Of a stretch of 64,000 nt of DNA, positions 25,738 to 34,955 are shown piece after piece. The position numbers and the translations under genes are program-made. Numbering within the stretch: the first letter of the stretch is position 1; each line of letters opens with the position of its first letter. The notes under the pieces were generated by a model that saw nothing but the letters and a program-made list of their open reading frames with translations, was not told where the DNA came from and did not search any database. The stretch covers positions 20,500 to 84,499 of the forward strand of contig QKPN01000019.1 of the NCBI GenBank assembly GCA_003258405.1. Direction: 5' to 3'. The DNA comes from Rhodobacteraceae bacterium DSL-40. GTDB lineage: Bacteria; Pseudomonadota; Alphaproteobacteria; Rhodobacterales; Rhodobacteraceae.

Positions 25738-26865
25738 ATGGCCACCGAAATGGATGTGGACACAGTCACGAACCCCCGACCCCTGCGCCTTGCACTGCAG
25801 GGCGGCGGGGCGCACGGGGCCTTTACCTGGGGGGTGCTCGACCGGCTGCTCGAGGAACCCGGCCTGCCGATCGAGGCGGTGAGCGGGACGAGTGCGGGTG
25901 CGATGAACGCGGTCGTTCTGGCCGACGGGCTGCTGCGCGGCGGGCGGCAGGGGGCGCGGGATGCGCTCGCCGCCTTCTGGCAGGGGGTGGGCAAGGCCGC
26001 GGCGCTCTCGCCCTTCCGCCGCGGGGTCGTCGACCGGCTGAGTGGGCGGGCGAGCCTCGACCGTTCGCCGGGGTTTCTCTTCTTCGACGGGCTGTCGCGC
26101 TATGTCTCGCCCTATGATCTCAACCCGCTCGGGCTCAATCCGCTGCGCAATCTCGTGGAGCAGCAGGTCGATTTCGAGGCGCTGAACGGAAGCGAGGCGA
26201 TTGCGGTGCATGTGACGGCGACGCATGTGCACACCGGCCTGCCGCGGATCTTCTCCAACGGGGCGCTGAGCGTCGATGCGGTGATGGCCTCGGCCTGTCT
26301 GCCGCAGCTCTTTCCGGCGGTGGAAATCGAGGGCGAGGCCTACTGGGATGGCGGCTACACCGGCAACCCCTCGCTCTTTCCGCTGGTGGAGGGGGCCGAG
26401 GAGACCGATCTCTTCATCGTGCAGATCAATCCGATCCGGCGCGACGGCGTGCCGCATTCCGCGCGCGACATCATCAACCGGGTGAACGAGATCACCTTCA
26501 ACGCGAGCCTCGTGAAGGAGCTTGCGGCGATCCAGGGCGCGCGCCGGAAGGATTGCGACGCGGCGGGGGCGGGGGTCCGGCTCCACCGTATCCATGGCGG
26601 CCCGGCGGCGGAGGCGCAGAGCGCGTCGAGCAAGCTCGATGCCGACGAGCGCCAGCTTGCCCGGCTCTGCGAGCTGGGGCGCGGGCGGACGGAGATGTGG
26701 CTTCGCGACCATCGCGACCAGATCGGGGCCGCCTCGACGCTCGATCTCGACCGGCTCTTCGGGGTGCGCCCCGCGGCGGGCTTGCCCGCGCTCCGGCCGC
26801 AGCGGCCACGGCCCGGCCTCCTCGCCGGGTTCTTCCGGCGGATGCGGCGGGTGCACGGCGGCTGA
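25738..26865 (+). CDS. Patatin-like phospholipase
   Basis: A 375-residue patatin-domain acyl hydrolase. It shows the oxyanion loop QGGGAHGAF, the nucleophile elbow GTSAG with Ser52 and the catalytic Asp204 in WDGGYTGNP. No signal peptide is evident, so it is probably cytoplasmic or membrane-associated; patatin proteins cleave lipid acyl chains, and the substrate here is unknown. ATG 25738 follows CAGGAG. A 7-base-pair hairpin (GCCCCGC/GCGGGGC, 25700-25718) lies just upstream. Confidence 0.92.
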   Translation: MATEMDVDTVTNPRPLRLALQGGGAHGAFTWGVLDRLLEEPGLPIEAVSGTSAGAMNAVVLADGLLRGGRQGARDALAAFWQGVGKAAALSPFRRGVVDRLSGRASLDRSPGFLFFDGLSRYVSPYDLNPLGLNPLRNLVEQQVDFEALNGSEAIAVHVTATHVHTGLPRIFSNGALSVDAVMASACLPQLFPAVEIEGEAYWDGGYTGNPSLFPLVEGAEETDLFIVQINPIRRDGVPHSARDIINRVNEITFNASLVKELAAIQGARRKDCDAAGAGVRLHRIHGGPAAEAQSASSKLDADERQLARLCELGRGRTEMWLRDHRDQIGAASTLDLDRLFGVRPAAGLPALRPQRPRPGLLAGFFRRMRRVHGG

Positions 26866-26891
26866 GCCGGCGCGCGCCCGCTCCGGCGGCC

Positions 26892-28367
26892 TCAGGCGAG
26901 CAGGCGGGCGAGGGGCCGGCGGAGTGCGGGGGCGAGGTCTTCGGCGATGAGGCCGGGGCCGGCCTCCGTGCCGGCCGCGCCATGGAGCCAGACGGCGGCG
27001 GCGGCCGCCTCGAACCCCGGCATGCCCTGGGCGGCAAGGCCGGTGGCGATGCCGGTGAGCACGTCGCCCGAGCCCGCGGTTGCGAGCCAGGGCGGAGCGT
27101 TGGCGTTGATCGCGGCGCGGCCGTCGGGGGCGGCAATGACGGTGTCGGAGCCCTTCAGCACCAGTGTGGCGCCGCTCCGGGCGCTGGCCCGCCGCGCCTG
27201 TTCGGTTTTCGGCGTATCGCGTTCGGCGGCGATGTCGGGAAAGAGGCGGGCGAATTCGCCGCCATGGGGGGTGAGGATCACCGGGGCCTCGCGGGCGGCG
27301 ATCGCGGCGAAGAGCCGGGCGGGGTCGTCGGCGAAGGCGGTGAGCGCGTCGGCATCCAGCACGGCGGCGGGCGGGGCGGCGAGGGCGGCCTGGACCAGCG
27401 CCCGTTCGCGCGCGTCGGTGCCGAGCGCCGGGCCGAGACCGATCGCCGTGAAGCGGCGGTCGGCGAGCAGGCCCGAGAGGGCGGCGGCATCGTCGGTGCG
27501 GCGGAGCATGACGGCGGTGAGATGGGCGGCGTTGACGGCGAGCGCATCGCCGGGGCTTGCAAGCGTGACGAGGCCCGCGCCGGCGCGGAGGGCCGCGCCC
27601 GCGGCGAGGCGGGCGGCCCCGGTGCGGGTCATCGGCCCGGAGAGGATGACGGCATGGCCGCGGGCGTATTTGTGTGCGCTGCGGCCGGGACGCGGCAGGG
27701 CGGCGCCCCAGAGCGCCGGGCCATTCTCGAAGAGGCGCGGGGCGATGTCGGCGATCACGCTGGCGGGGATGCCGATCTGGGCCAGGGTGACGGGGCCGCA
27801 GAGGCCGCGGCCGGGTTCGAGCAGGTGGCCGGGCTTCAGGCGGAAGAAGGTCGTGGTGGCGGCCGCCTCGACCGCGGTGCCGAGCACGCGGCCCGAGGCG
27901 CCGTCGAGGCCGCTCGGCACGTCGACGGCAAGGACCGGGGCGGGGCTCGCGTTCATCGCGCGGACGAGGTCTGCCGGCGTGCCGGTGATGGCGCGGTCGA
28001 GGCCTGCGCCGAAGAGCGCGTCGATGATGAGGGCGGCGGCGGGCAGAGGTGCGGCGGCGGCGCTCTCCGGCCCCTCCCAGCGGGCGCGCGCGAGGGCCGC
28101 GTCGCCGCGGATCCGGGCCGGATCGCCCCAGAGGGCGAGGCGCACCTCGCGGCCTCGTGCGCGCAGGAGACGGGCGGCGACATAGCCGTCGCCGCCGTTG
28201 TTGCCGGGGCCCGCGACGACGAGCACCGGCCCTTCGGGCACGAGCGCCATGGCGGTCTCGGCGACGGCGCGGCCTGCGGCCTCCATCAGGTCGATGCCGG
28301 GAATGCCGCCCGCGATGGCGGCGGCATCGGCCCGGCCCATCTCGGCGGGGGTCAGCAGCTCGTGCAT
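26892..28367 (-). CDS. nnr: Bifunctional NAD(P)HX epimerase/dehydratase
   Basis: A 491-residue repair enzyme that restores hydrated NADH and NADPH. The N-terminal YjeF epimerase domain (to about 210) carries VVAGPGNNGGDGYVAARLL and AVDVPSGLDG; the C-terminal ribokinase-like dehydratase domain (about 225-490) has VILTPHGGEFARL, VLKGSDTVIA and WLATAGSGDVLTGIATGL. The fused layout matches E. coli Nnr (YjeF). ATG 28367 is one base past the stop of the upstream protease gene, so the two are an operon. Confidence 0.93.
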   Translation of the reverse strand: MHELLTPAEMGRADAAAIAGGIPGIDLMEAAGRAVAETAMALVPEGPVLVVAGPGNNGGDGYVAARLLRARGREVRLALWGDPARIRGDAALARARWEGPESAAAAPLPAAALIIDALFGAGLDRAITGTPADLVRAMNASPAPVLAVDVPSGLDGASGRVLGTAVEAAATTTFFRLKPGHLLEPGRGLCGPVTLAQIGIPASVIADIAPRLFENGPALWGAALPRPGRSAHKYARGHAVILSGPMTRTGAARLAAGAALRAGAGLVTLASPGDALAVNAAHLTAVMLRRTDDAAALSGLLADRRFTAIGLGPALGTDARERALVQAALAAPPAAVLDADALTAFADDPARLFAAIAAREAPVILTPHGGEFARLFPDIAAERDTPKTEQARRASARSGATLVLKGSDTVIAAPDGRAAINANAPPWLATAGSGDVLTGIATGLAAQGMPGFEAAAAAVWLHGAAGTEAGPGLIAEDLAPALRRPLARLLA

Positions 28368-28368
28368 C

Positions 28369-29445
28369 TCAGCCGCGCCCCAGGGCGGCCTGGATGCGGA
28401 GGTATTCGGCGATGTTCTCGAGATCGACGATGCCGGCGAGCGCGCCGGCGCGGGTGATGCAGACGATGCGCGCGCCCTCGGCCTGGAGTTCCTGGAGCAG
28501 GACATCGAGCGCGGTGCCGACCTCGGCGGTGCGGACCGGCACCATCACCTCCGAGACACGGCCCTCCAGCCCGTGGTCGCGCAGGCCCCGGAGGATCCCC
28601 GCCTGGGTGAGCGCGCCGGCGATGCGCGGGCCGTCGAGGACGGGGAAATCCTTCTGGGTGCCGGAGAGCGTGAGTTCGACGGCATGGGAAAGCGGGTCGT
28701 CCGGCGCGACGGTGTGGAACTCTGTGATCATCGCGAGCCCGGCGGGCTTGCGGCTGAGCCGGGCGTCGAGCTCGGCTGATTCGGCCTCCGCGCCGGCACC
28801 GATCCAGACGAAGACAGCGATGAGGATCAGGAACGGGTTGCCGATGAGGCCGAGGAAGCCGAAGACCAGTGCCAGCAGCCGCCCGACCGAAGCGGCGATC
28901 CGCGTGGCCTGCACCCGGTCGGTGCGCATGGCGAGCAGGGCGCGCAGCACCCGGCCGCCATCCATCGGAAAGGCCGGCACCAGGTTGAAGGCGGCGAGGA
29001 CGAGGTTCGTCGCGAGCAGCGTCGGCAGGATGCCGCCCTGGCCGATCCCGACATCAAGGAGCGTGCCGGTCTCGTGGAAAACCGCCATGACGAGCCAGAG
29101 CCCGGCGGCGATCACGAGGTTCACCGCCGGCCCGGCGAGCGCGACGACCACCTCCTGGCGGGGATCCTCGGGCATCTTCTCGAGCATGGCGACGCCGCCG
29201 ATCGGCAGCAGCGTGATGTGTTTGGTTGCAATGCCGTAGCGCCGCGCGGTGAGTGCATGGCCGTATTCGTGCAGCACGACGCAGAGGAAGAGCAGCAGGA
29301 TGAGGGTGAGCCCGGTGACGACGCCGGCAAGCGTGCCGGTCTGGGCCCAGTAGACATAGCCGAACCAGACGAGCAGCAGGAAGAACGTCGCGTGGACATA
29401 GACGTCGATCCCGGCGAAACGCCCGAGCTTCATCGACCATTTCAT
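28369..29445 (-). CDS. Site-2-type M50 metalloprotease with CBS pair
   Basis: A 358-residue intramembrane zinc protease. The zinc motif HEYGH is at residues 59-63 inside a transmembrane segment and the third ligand Asp162 is in FPMDGGRVLRAL; about six hydrophobic helices precede a C-terminal pair of CBS domains (about 245-355), which bind adenine nucleotides in related proteins. No PDZ domain, unlike RseP. ATG 29445 follows GGAGGGAGAG. The natural substrate is unknown. Confidence 0.92.
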   Translation of the reverse strand: MKWSMKLGRFAGIDVYVHATFFLLLVWFGYVYWAQTGTLAGVVTGLTLILLLFLCVVLHEYGHALTARRYGIATKHITLLPIGGVAMLEKMPEDPRQEVVVALAGPAVNLVIAAGLWLVMAVFHETGTLLDVGIGQGGILPTLLATNLVLAAFNLVPAFPMDGGRVLRALLAMRTDRVQATRIAASVGRLLALVFGFLGLIGNPFLILIAVFVWIGAGAEAESAELDARLSRKPAGLAMITEFHTVAPDDPLSHAVELTLSGTQKDFPVLDGPRIAGALTQAGILRGLRDHGLEGRVSEVMVPVRTAEVGTALDVLLQELQAEGARIVCITRAGALAGIVDLENIAEYLRIQAALGRG

Positions 29446-29596
29446 CACCGCTCTCCCTCCGGTTTCCGGGGCCGCATCGTGCATCCGTTCGCGCGGGCGA
29501 TGCAAGCCCGCGGCGCCGGCCCGCCACTGCATCCCGCGGGTTGCACTGTTGCAGCGTTCTGCCAGAGCCCGCCCGCGAGCCCGTGACTTTAACGTC

Positions 29597-29624
29597 TTGC
29601 CCGCGTATGGGATGCGACTAGTGT
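29597..29624 (+). promoter_or_regulatory. Possible promoter of the acyl-CoA synthetase-GNAT gene
   Basis: TTGCCC (29597-29602), 16-base spacer, TAGTGT (29619-29624), about 30 bases before the start codon. Moderate match only. Confidence 0.3.
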
Positions 29625-29658
29625 TAGTGTGCAGTTGCGAAGAGTACCCGGAGGCACC

Positions 29659-32349
29659 ATGACGGTCCGCAATCTCGACAAGGTCCTGCATCCCGAATCC
29701 GTGGTCGTGGTCGGGTCCGGCGATATCGCAGACACCTATGGCGCCATGGTGATGGGCAACATCCTCGAGGGGGGCTTCGAGGGGCCGGTCTGGTCGGTCG
29801 ATCCGGGGCGCGCGACATTCGTTGGCAAGGACTGTTTCGCCCGCGTCGCGGATCTGCCCGCCGTGCCGGATCTCGCCGTGGTGGCGGTGGTGCCGGAGGA
29901 TGTGCCGGGCGTGATTGCCGATCTCGGGGCGAAGGGCTGCCGGATCGCGGTGGTCCTGACGCCGGGCGTGAAGGCGGAGGGCGGGCTGCGCCAGCGGATG
30001 CTCGATGCCGCGAAGCCCTATCTGCTGCGCATCATCGGGCCGGACACGCTCGGGGTGATCGCGCCCGCCGCGAAGCTCAACGCCAGTGTCGCGCATCGCG
30101 CGCCGCGCCCGGGCAAGCTCGCGCTGCTCTCGCAATCGGCGGCGATCGCGACGACGCTGATCGACTGGGCCGAGGATCGCGAGATCGGTTTCTCGCATAT
30201 CGTCTCGATGGGCGACATGGCCGATGTCGACATGTCGGACTATCTCGACCTGCTGTCCTCGGACCGCGATACGCGCGCGGTGCTGATGTATCTCGCGCAT
30301 GTGAAGAGCGCGCGGAAGTTCCTCTCCGCGGCGCGGGCGCTGGCGCGCATGAAGCCGGTGATCGCGATCAAGGCCGGCCGCACGCCGCAGGCGGCGCAGG
30401 CGGCGGCGACGCATACCGGGGCGATGGCGGCGGAGGATGCGGTGATGGACGCCGCCCTGCGCCGGGCCGGTGTGCTGCGCGTCAAGGGGCTCTCGGAGAT
30501 GTTCGCGGCGGCCGAGACCGTGGCGCGCTTCCGCCCGCTCGACCGGGCGCGGCTCGCGATCGTGACCAACGGCGGCGGCGCCGGCGTGCTTGCGGTCGAC
30601 CGGCTGATGGAGGGATCGGGCGTGCTCGCCGATCTCGCGCCCGAGACGCTGGAGCGGCTCGACGGCTTCCTGCCCGATGCCTGGAGCCATGCGAACCCGG
30701 TCGACATTCTCGGCGATGCCAACAGCGCGCGGTTCGAGGCGGCGATCGATGCGGTGGCGGCCGACCGCAATGTCGATGTGGTGATGGTGCTCAACTGTCC
30801 GAGCATCTTCGGCGGCTCGGATGAAATCGCCGAGGCGGTTGCGGGCAAGACGCGGCGGAGCATGATCGGCCGGAAGCCGGTGCTCACCTGCTGGCTTGGC
30901 GGCGCGACGGCGCGGTCGGGGTCGCGCATCCTGCGGCGCAACGAGATCGCGACCTACAACACACCGGCGAGCGCCGCGGCGGCGGTGGGGCATCTCACGG
31001 ACTGGGGCCGTGCGCAGGCCGCCCTGCTCCGTGTGCCGGACCGTGCCGTCGAGGAGGCGCTGCGCGCGACGCCGCATGACGCGGCGGCGAAGGCGCGGGC
31101 GATCTTTGCCGCCGTTGCCGCCGAGGGGCGCTCGGTGCTGACGGAGCCGGAGGCCAAGGCCGCGATTGCGGCCTATGGCGTGCCGGTGCCGGATGTGCGC
31201 GTTGCGACCAGCGTCGAGGAGGCCGGCGTGCTCGCGGGCGAGCTGCTCGAGACGACGGAGCGCGTCGTCATCAAGCTCGTCTCGCGCCAGATCCTGCACA
31301 AGACGGATGTCGGCGGCGTGGTGCTCAACATCGAGACGGCCCGCCAGGCCGAGGAAGCGGCGCGCGCCATTGCCGAGCGGGTCCAGCATGCCGGGATCCG
31401 CGATCAGGTGATCGGCTTCTCGGTCGAGCCGATGATCTTCCGCCCCGGCGCCCAGGAGGTGATCCTCGGGGTGAGCATCGACCGGGTGTTCGGGCCGACC
31501 ATCCTTTTCGGCGCGGGCGGGATCGATGTCGAGGTGATGCGCGACACCGCCGTGGCGCTGCCGCCGCTCGATGCGAGCCTCGCCGCCGATCTGGTGAGCC
31601 GGACACGGATGGGCAAGGTGCTGAACGGCTACCGCGGCCGCCCGCCCGCCGATGCCGTGGCCCTGCAGGGCGCGATCGTCGCGCTGTCGCACATGGTCGA
31701 GGACTTTCCCTGCCTGCGGGCGGTCGACATCAACCCGATCCTCGCCGGCACCGACGGGGTGATCGCGCTCGACGCCGCGATCGAGATCGACCCGGCGCGT
31801 GTGGCCCAGACCGGGCCGAACCCCGCGCTCGCGATCCGGCCCTATCCTTTCGAATTGCGCCGGGAGGTCGTGCTCAAGGGCGAGACCTACGTGTTCCGGG
31901 CCGTGCGCCCGGCGGATGCGCTGCTCTATCCGGATTTTCTCGCCAATGTCTCGCCCGAAGACATCCGCATGCGCTTCATGGCGCCGCGGGCGCATTTTCC
32001 CGAGGAAATGGCGCTCAAGTTCACCCAGCTCGACTACGACCGCGACATGGCATTCGTCGCCATCGCGCCCGACGGGACGCTTGCGGGCGTCTCGCGGCTC
32101 GCTTCGGAGCCAGACCTGAAGCATGCGGAATACGCGCTGCTGGTGCGGAGCGATCTCAAGGGGCGGGGACTGGGCTCGACCCTGATGCGCCATCTCATCG
32201 ACTATGCGCGCAGTGCCGGTGTCGAGTCGCTCGACGGGGTGATCCTTGCGGAGAACCACGGCATGTTGCACCTGGTCGAACGGCTCGGCTTCGTGAACCG
32301 CCATGATCCCGATGAGGCCGGGGTCATGGTTTCCAGATTGAAACTCTGA
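29659..32349 (+). CDS. Protein lysine acetyltransferase of the acyl-CoA synthetase-GNAT type
   Basis: An 896-residue protein built like Salmonella Pat/E. coli PatZ: an N-terminal ADP-forming acyl-CoA synthetase-like part (CoA-binding region VLHPESVVVVGSGD, ligase LSQSAAIATTLIDWAEDREI, ATP-grasp region KLVSRQILHKTDVGGVVLNI) and a C-terminal GNAT domain (about 720-896; LLVRSDLKGRGLGSTLMRHL). Family members acetylate lysines of metabolic enzymes such as acetyl-CoA synthetase. Residues 131-150 align to the usual catalytic-loop zone, where an Asp-rather-than-His change is typical of Pat proteins, but I cannot verify it by eye. ATG 29659 follows CGGAGG. Confidence 0.88.
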   Translation: MTVRNLDKVLHPESVVVVGSGDIADTYGAMVMGNILEGGFEGPVWSVDPGRATFVGKDCFARVADLPAVPDLAVVAVVPEDVPGVIADLGAKGCRIAVVLTPGVKAEGGLRQRMLDAAKPYLLRIIGPDTLGVIAPAAKLNASVAHRAPRPGKLALLSQSAAIATTLIDWAEDREIGFSHIVSMGDMADVDMSDYLDLLSSDRDTRAVLMYLAHVKSARKFLSAARALARMKPVIAIKAGRTPQAAQAAATHTGAMAAEDAVMDAALRRAGVLRVKGLSEMFAAAETVARFRPLDRARLAIVTNGGGAGVLAVDRLMEGSGVLADLAPETLERLDGFLPDAWSHANPVDILGDANSARFEAAIDAVAADRNVDVVMVLNCPSIFGGSDEIAEAVAGKTRRSMIGRKPVLTCWLGGATARSGSRILRRNEIATYNTPASAAAAVGHLTDWGRAQAALLRVPDRAVEEALRATPHDAAAKARAIFAAVAAEGRSVLTEPEAKAAIAAYGVPVPDVRVATSVEEAGVLAGELLETTERVVIKLVSRQILHKTDVGGVVLNIETARQAEEAARAIAERVQHAGIRDQVIGFSVEPMIFRPGAQEVILGVSIDRVFGPTILFGAGGIDVEVMRDTAVALPPLDASLAADLVSRTRMGKVLNGYRGRPPADAVALQGAIVALSHMVEDFPCLRAVDINPILAGTDGVIALDAAIEIDPARVAQTGPNPALAIRPYPFELRREVVLKGETYVFRAVRPADALLYPDFLANVSPEDIRMRFMAPRAHFPEEMALKFTQLDYDRDMAFVAIAPDGTLAGVSRLASEPDLKHAEYALLVRSDLKGRGLGSTLMRHLIDYARSAGVESLDGVILAENHGMLHLVERLGFVNRHDPDEAGVMVSRLKL

Positions 32350-32378
32350 GGCAGGCTCGGCCGTTTCATCGGGAGAGC

Positions 32379-33299
32379 ATGAACAAGGACGTGACCGGGG
32401 GAAACTATATGGATCGGTCCCAGAAGGCTGCGCTCGCGAGTGTCGGCGTCGGGCTTGTCGTGCTCGGGCTCAAGTTCTTGGCCTATTCCCTCACCGGCTC
32501 GGTGGCGCTCTTCTCGGATGCGCTGGAGAGCACGATCAATGTGGTGGCGGCGGGGGCGGCCTTCTTCGCGTTGCGTGTTTCGGCGCTGCCGCCGGATTCG
32601 AACCATCCCTACGGCCATCACAAGGCGGAGTATTTCTCCGCGGTGTTCGAGGGCGTTCTGGTGGTGCTCGCGGCGGGGATGATCTTCCGCGAGGCCTATT
32701 ACGGCTTCGTCGACCCGCAGCCGCTCGATGCACCGGTCGCGGGCCTCGCGATCAACGGTGTGGCGACGGTCATCAACGCGGTCTGGGGCTGGACGCTGCT
32801 GCGCTGGGGGCGGACCTGGCGCTCGCCGGCGCTGGTGGCGGACGGGCGGCATGTGCTCACCGATGTCTGGACCTCCGGCGGGGTGATCGCGGGCGTCGCG
32901 ATCGTGGCGGTCACCGGGCAGTCCGTGCTCGACCCGCTGCTGGCGGGGTTCGTGGCGCTCAACATCCTCTGGAGCGGCTGGCAGATGGTGCGCGAGGCGA
33001 CCGGCGGGCTGATGGACGAGGCGCCGGGCGGCGATGTGGTCGATCGGCTCAAATCGGTGATCGCGGGCGAGGCCACCGGCGCGATCGAGGCCCATGACCT
33101 GCGGGTGCGCCATGCCGGGCGGATGAGCTTCGTCGAGTTTCACCTGATCGTCGATGGCGAGATGCGGGTGGCCGAGGCGCATGTCATCTGCGACCGGATC
33201 GAGGCGGGCCTCCGGCAGGAGCTCGGCGGGCACGCTGTCATCAACATTCATGTCGAGCCGGAAGAAAAGGCCAAGCTCGAGGGTATTCCGGTGCTCTGA
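32379..33299 (+). CDS. CDF-family cation efflux transporter
   Basis: A 306-residue cation diffusion facilitator with six transmembrane helices and a cytoplasmic C-terminal domain. Metal-site motifs are visible in TM2 (LFSDALEST) and TM5 (DGRHVLTDVWTS), and HPYGHHKAEY is the conserved loop after TM2. CDF proteins export divalent metals such as Zn, Fe, Mn or Co by proton exchange; which one is not determinable here. ATG 32379 has GGGAG upstream; ATG 32409 with GGGGG is an alternative start. Confidence 0.93.
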   Translation: MNKDVTGGNYMDRSQKAALASVGVGLVVLGLKFLAYSLTGSVALFSDALESTINVVAAGAAFFALRVSALPPDSNHPYGHHKAEYFSAVFEGVLVVLAAGMIFREAYYGFVDPQPLDAPVAGLAINGVATVINAVWGWTLLRWGRTWRSPALVADGRHVLTDVWTSGGVIAGVAIVAVTGQSVLDPLLAGFVALNILWSGWQMVREATGGLMDEAPGGDVVDRLKSVIAGEATGAIEAHDLRVRHAGRMSFVEFHLIVDGEMRVAEAHVICDRIEAGLRQELGGHAVINIHVEPEEKAKLEGIPVL

Positions 33300-33402
33300 G
33301 CGCGCGTGACCCGGCGGGCGGCCGCGTGGCGGGCCAGGCGTTGCTCGACAGGGGGGCGATTGCCGCTATCTCTCCTCACAGCTTCGCGAACGGAGGGGGG
33401 AT

Positions 33403-34653
33403 ATGGGACGGCAGAAGGCCCCGGAGGTTCAGGACCCGTTGCGGTCGGCCCTGCTGGCCTGCCGGGCCGGCGAGCACGCCGGGATCGAGGCGATTCTCCA
33501 CAGCGAGGGCGCGCGCCTGTTCGGCGTGGTGTGCCGGATGTTCGGGCGGACGGCGATCGCGGAGGATGTGCTCGAGGACGCGGTGCTGCGGATCTGGCGG
33601 ACCTGCGGCCGGTTCCGCCCGGATGCCGGTTCGGCGCAGGGCTGGATCCATGCGGCACTTCACCGGAGCTGCGTCGAGATCCTGCGCGACGGGGCGCGGC
33701 TGGAAGGGCTTTCGCCCGAGGAACTTGCCGCATTGGAGGAGGCGCGCCGGCAGGCGGTGCCGCGCGAGGGCTGGGAGGATCTCCTGCCCGGAGAGTCGCG
33801 GGTGCGGGAGCGTCTCGCCGGGCTCGACGGGCCCGCGCGCCAGGCGATCCTGCTTGCCCAGGTGGCGGGCCGCGGCCTCGGCGAGATCGGGGCGGCGCAG
33901 AGCCTGCCGCCCGGCGTGGTGGCCGCCGCGCTCCGGCGCGGGCTGGCTGCCCTGCGGGACGGGGCTCTTCCCGACGCCAGGGGGCTGGATCTCGACGAGC
34001 GGGCGGATTTCTATGTGATCGGGTTGCTCGAGCCCGCCGAGGCGGCGGCGCTCGAGGCGAGGCTCGGCTGGGATGCCGGGCCGGACCATGCGGTGGCGGA
34101 GGCGGCCGACCGGATGCTGCCGCTCGATCTCGGCGCGCCGGAGGTGGCGCTTCCCGAGGGGTTCGCGGAACGGGGCACGGCGGCGATCGGCCGCACGCTC
34201 CCGTCCCCGGTGCTCAGGCCGCGCATCAAGCGGAACTGGACGCGGCCGCTGGTGGCGGGGCTCGTCGGCCTCGTCCTCGGCGTCGTGCTGGGCTGGCAGC
34301 GCCCCGACCCGGATCCGCTGGCCGTGGCGGTGCTGGTCAGCGCGGCAGGCGTGCCGCAGGCGGTGGTGGAGGCCTATGGCGGGGACCTGACCGAGGTGCG
34401 CTTCGTCACGCCGGTCGTTGTGCCCGAGGGGCAGGAGATGGTGCTCTGGACGCAGCCCCGGCCCGGGGCCGCGCCGGTTCCGATCGGGCAGATCGGACGG
34501 GTGCGGCCTGCGCACATCCGGGGGCCGGAGCTGCCGGCGCCGGGACGGGGCCAGCCCTACGAGATCACCTTCGAGCCGACGGAGCGCGGGGCGGAGGCGC
34601 GGCCGAGCGGGGATGTGCTGGCCAGCGGGGCCGCCGCGCCACAGGGCCGCTGA
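33403..34653 (+). CDS. ECF sigma factor fused to RskA-type anti-sigma factor
   Basis: A 416-residue protein read in one frame. Residues about 25-95 are sigma region 2 (AIAEDVLEDAVLRIWRTCGR, GWIHAALHRSCVEILRD), about 130-185 region 4 (DGPARQAILLAQ, GLGEIGAAQSLPPGVVAAAL). From about 197 it becomes RskA-like: ADFYVIGLLEPAEAAALEAR, one transmembrane helix (281-298), then an extracytoplasmic RskA domain (about 303-405, GQPYEITFEPTERG). Normally these are two adjacent genes, with the anti-sigma holding the sigma at the membrane. No stop or frameshift is seen at the joint. ATG 33403 follows CGGAGGGGGG. Confidence 0.82.
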   Translation: MGRQKAPEVQDPLRSALLACRAGEHAGIEAILHSEGARLFGVVCRMFGRTAIAEDVLEDAVLRIWRTCGRFRPDAGSAQGWIHAALHRSCVEILRDGARLEGLSPEELAALEEARRQAVPREGWEDLLPGESRVRERLAGLDGPARQAILLAQVAGRGLGEIGAAQSLPPGVVAAALRRGLAALRDGALPDARGLDLDERADFYVIGLLEPAEAAALEARLGWDAGPDHAVAEAADRMLPLDLGAPEVALPEGFAERGTAAIGRTLPSPVLRPRIKRNWTRPLVAGLVGLVLGVVLGWQRPDPDPLAVAVLVSAAGVPQAVVEAYGGDLTEVRFVTPVVVPEGQEMVLWTQPRPGAAPVPIGQIGRVRPAHIRGPELPAPGRGQPYEITFEPTERGAEARPSGDVLASGAAAPQGR

Positions 34654-34712
34654 CGGCGCGGGCGCGATCGGCGCTTGCGGGTGGCGGAGCTTGCCCATAG
34701 GATCGCGCGCGA

Positions 34713-34866
34713 AGGCCGGGAGAACGGGCGCAGCGCCCGTGCCGAAGGAGCAACCGCCCCGGAAACTCTCAGGCGAGTGGACCGGTCTTCGACAACGGAC
34801 TCTGGAGAGAGGCGCATTGCGCCCGCCGAAGGGATAGCGATCTCAGGCAGAAGGACAGAGGGGGCG
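34713..34866 (+). ncRNA. Tandem glycine riboswitch
   Basis: Two aptamers in the leader of gcvT: the first begins with CGGGAGAAC and includes GCCGAAGGAGCAACCGCC...AACTCTCAGGC, the second GCCGAAGGGATAGCGATC...ATCTCAGGCAGAAGGACAGAGG. These are the conserved elements of glycine riboswitches. In bacteria they usually switch on glycine cleavage genes when glycine is plentiful. The expression platform between 34867 and 34955 contains GC-rich hairpins but no clear T-run, suggesting control of translation initiation. Confidence 0.93.
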
Positions 34867-34955
34867 CCGGGCCGTCGAGGCCGTTTGCGGAAGCGAGGGG
34901 GCTTTCGCGGACCGTGCGCTTGATGGCTCCACCGCTAGGACAAGGGAGTGGAGGC

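Noticed and set aside
28369..32304. 1311-codon open frame on the minus strand covering the acyl-CoA synthetase-GNAT gene
   Set aside because: Only its 3' part (to 29445) is the M50 protease; the rest is an antisense shadow of a well-supported plus-strand gene with Arg/His/Asp-rich non-protein-like composition.
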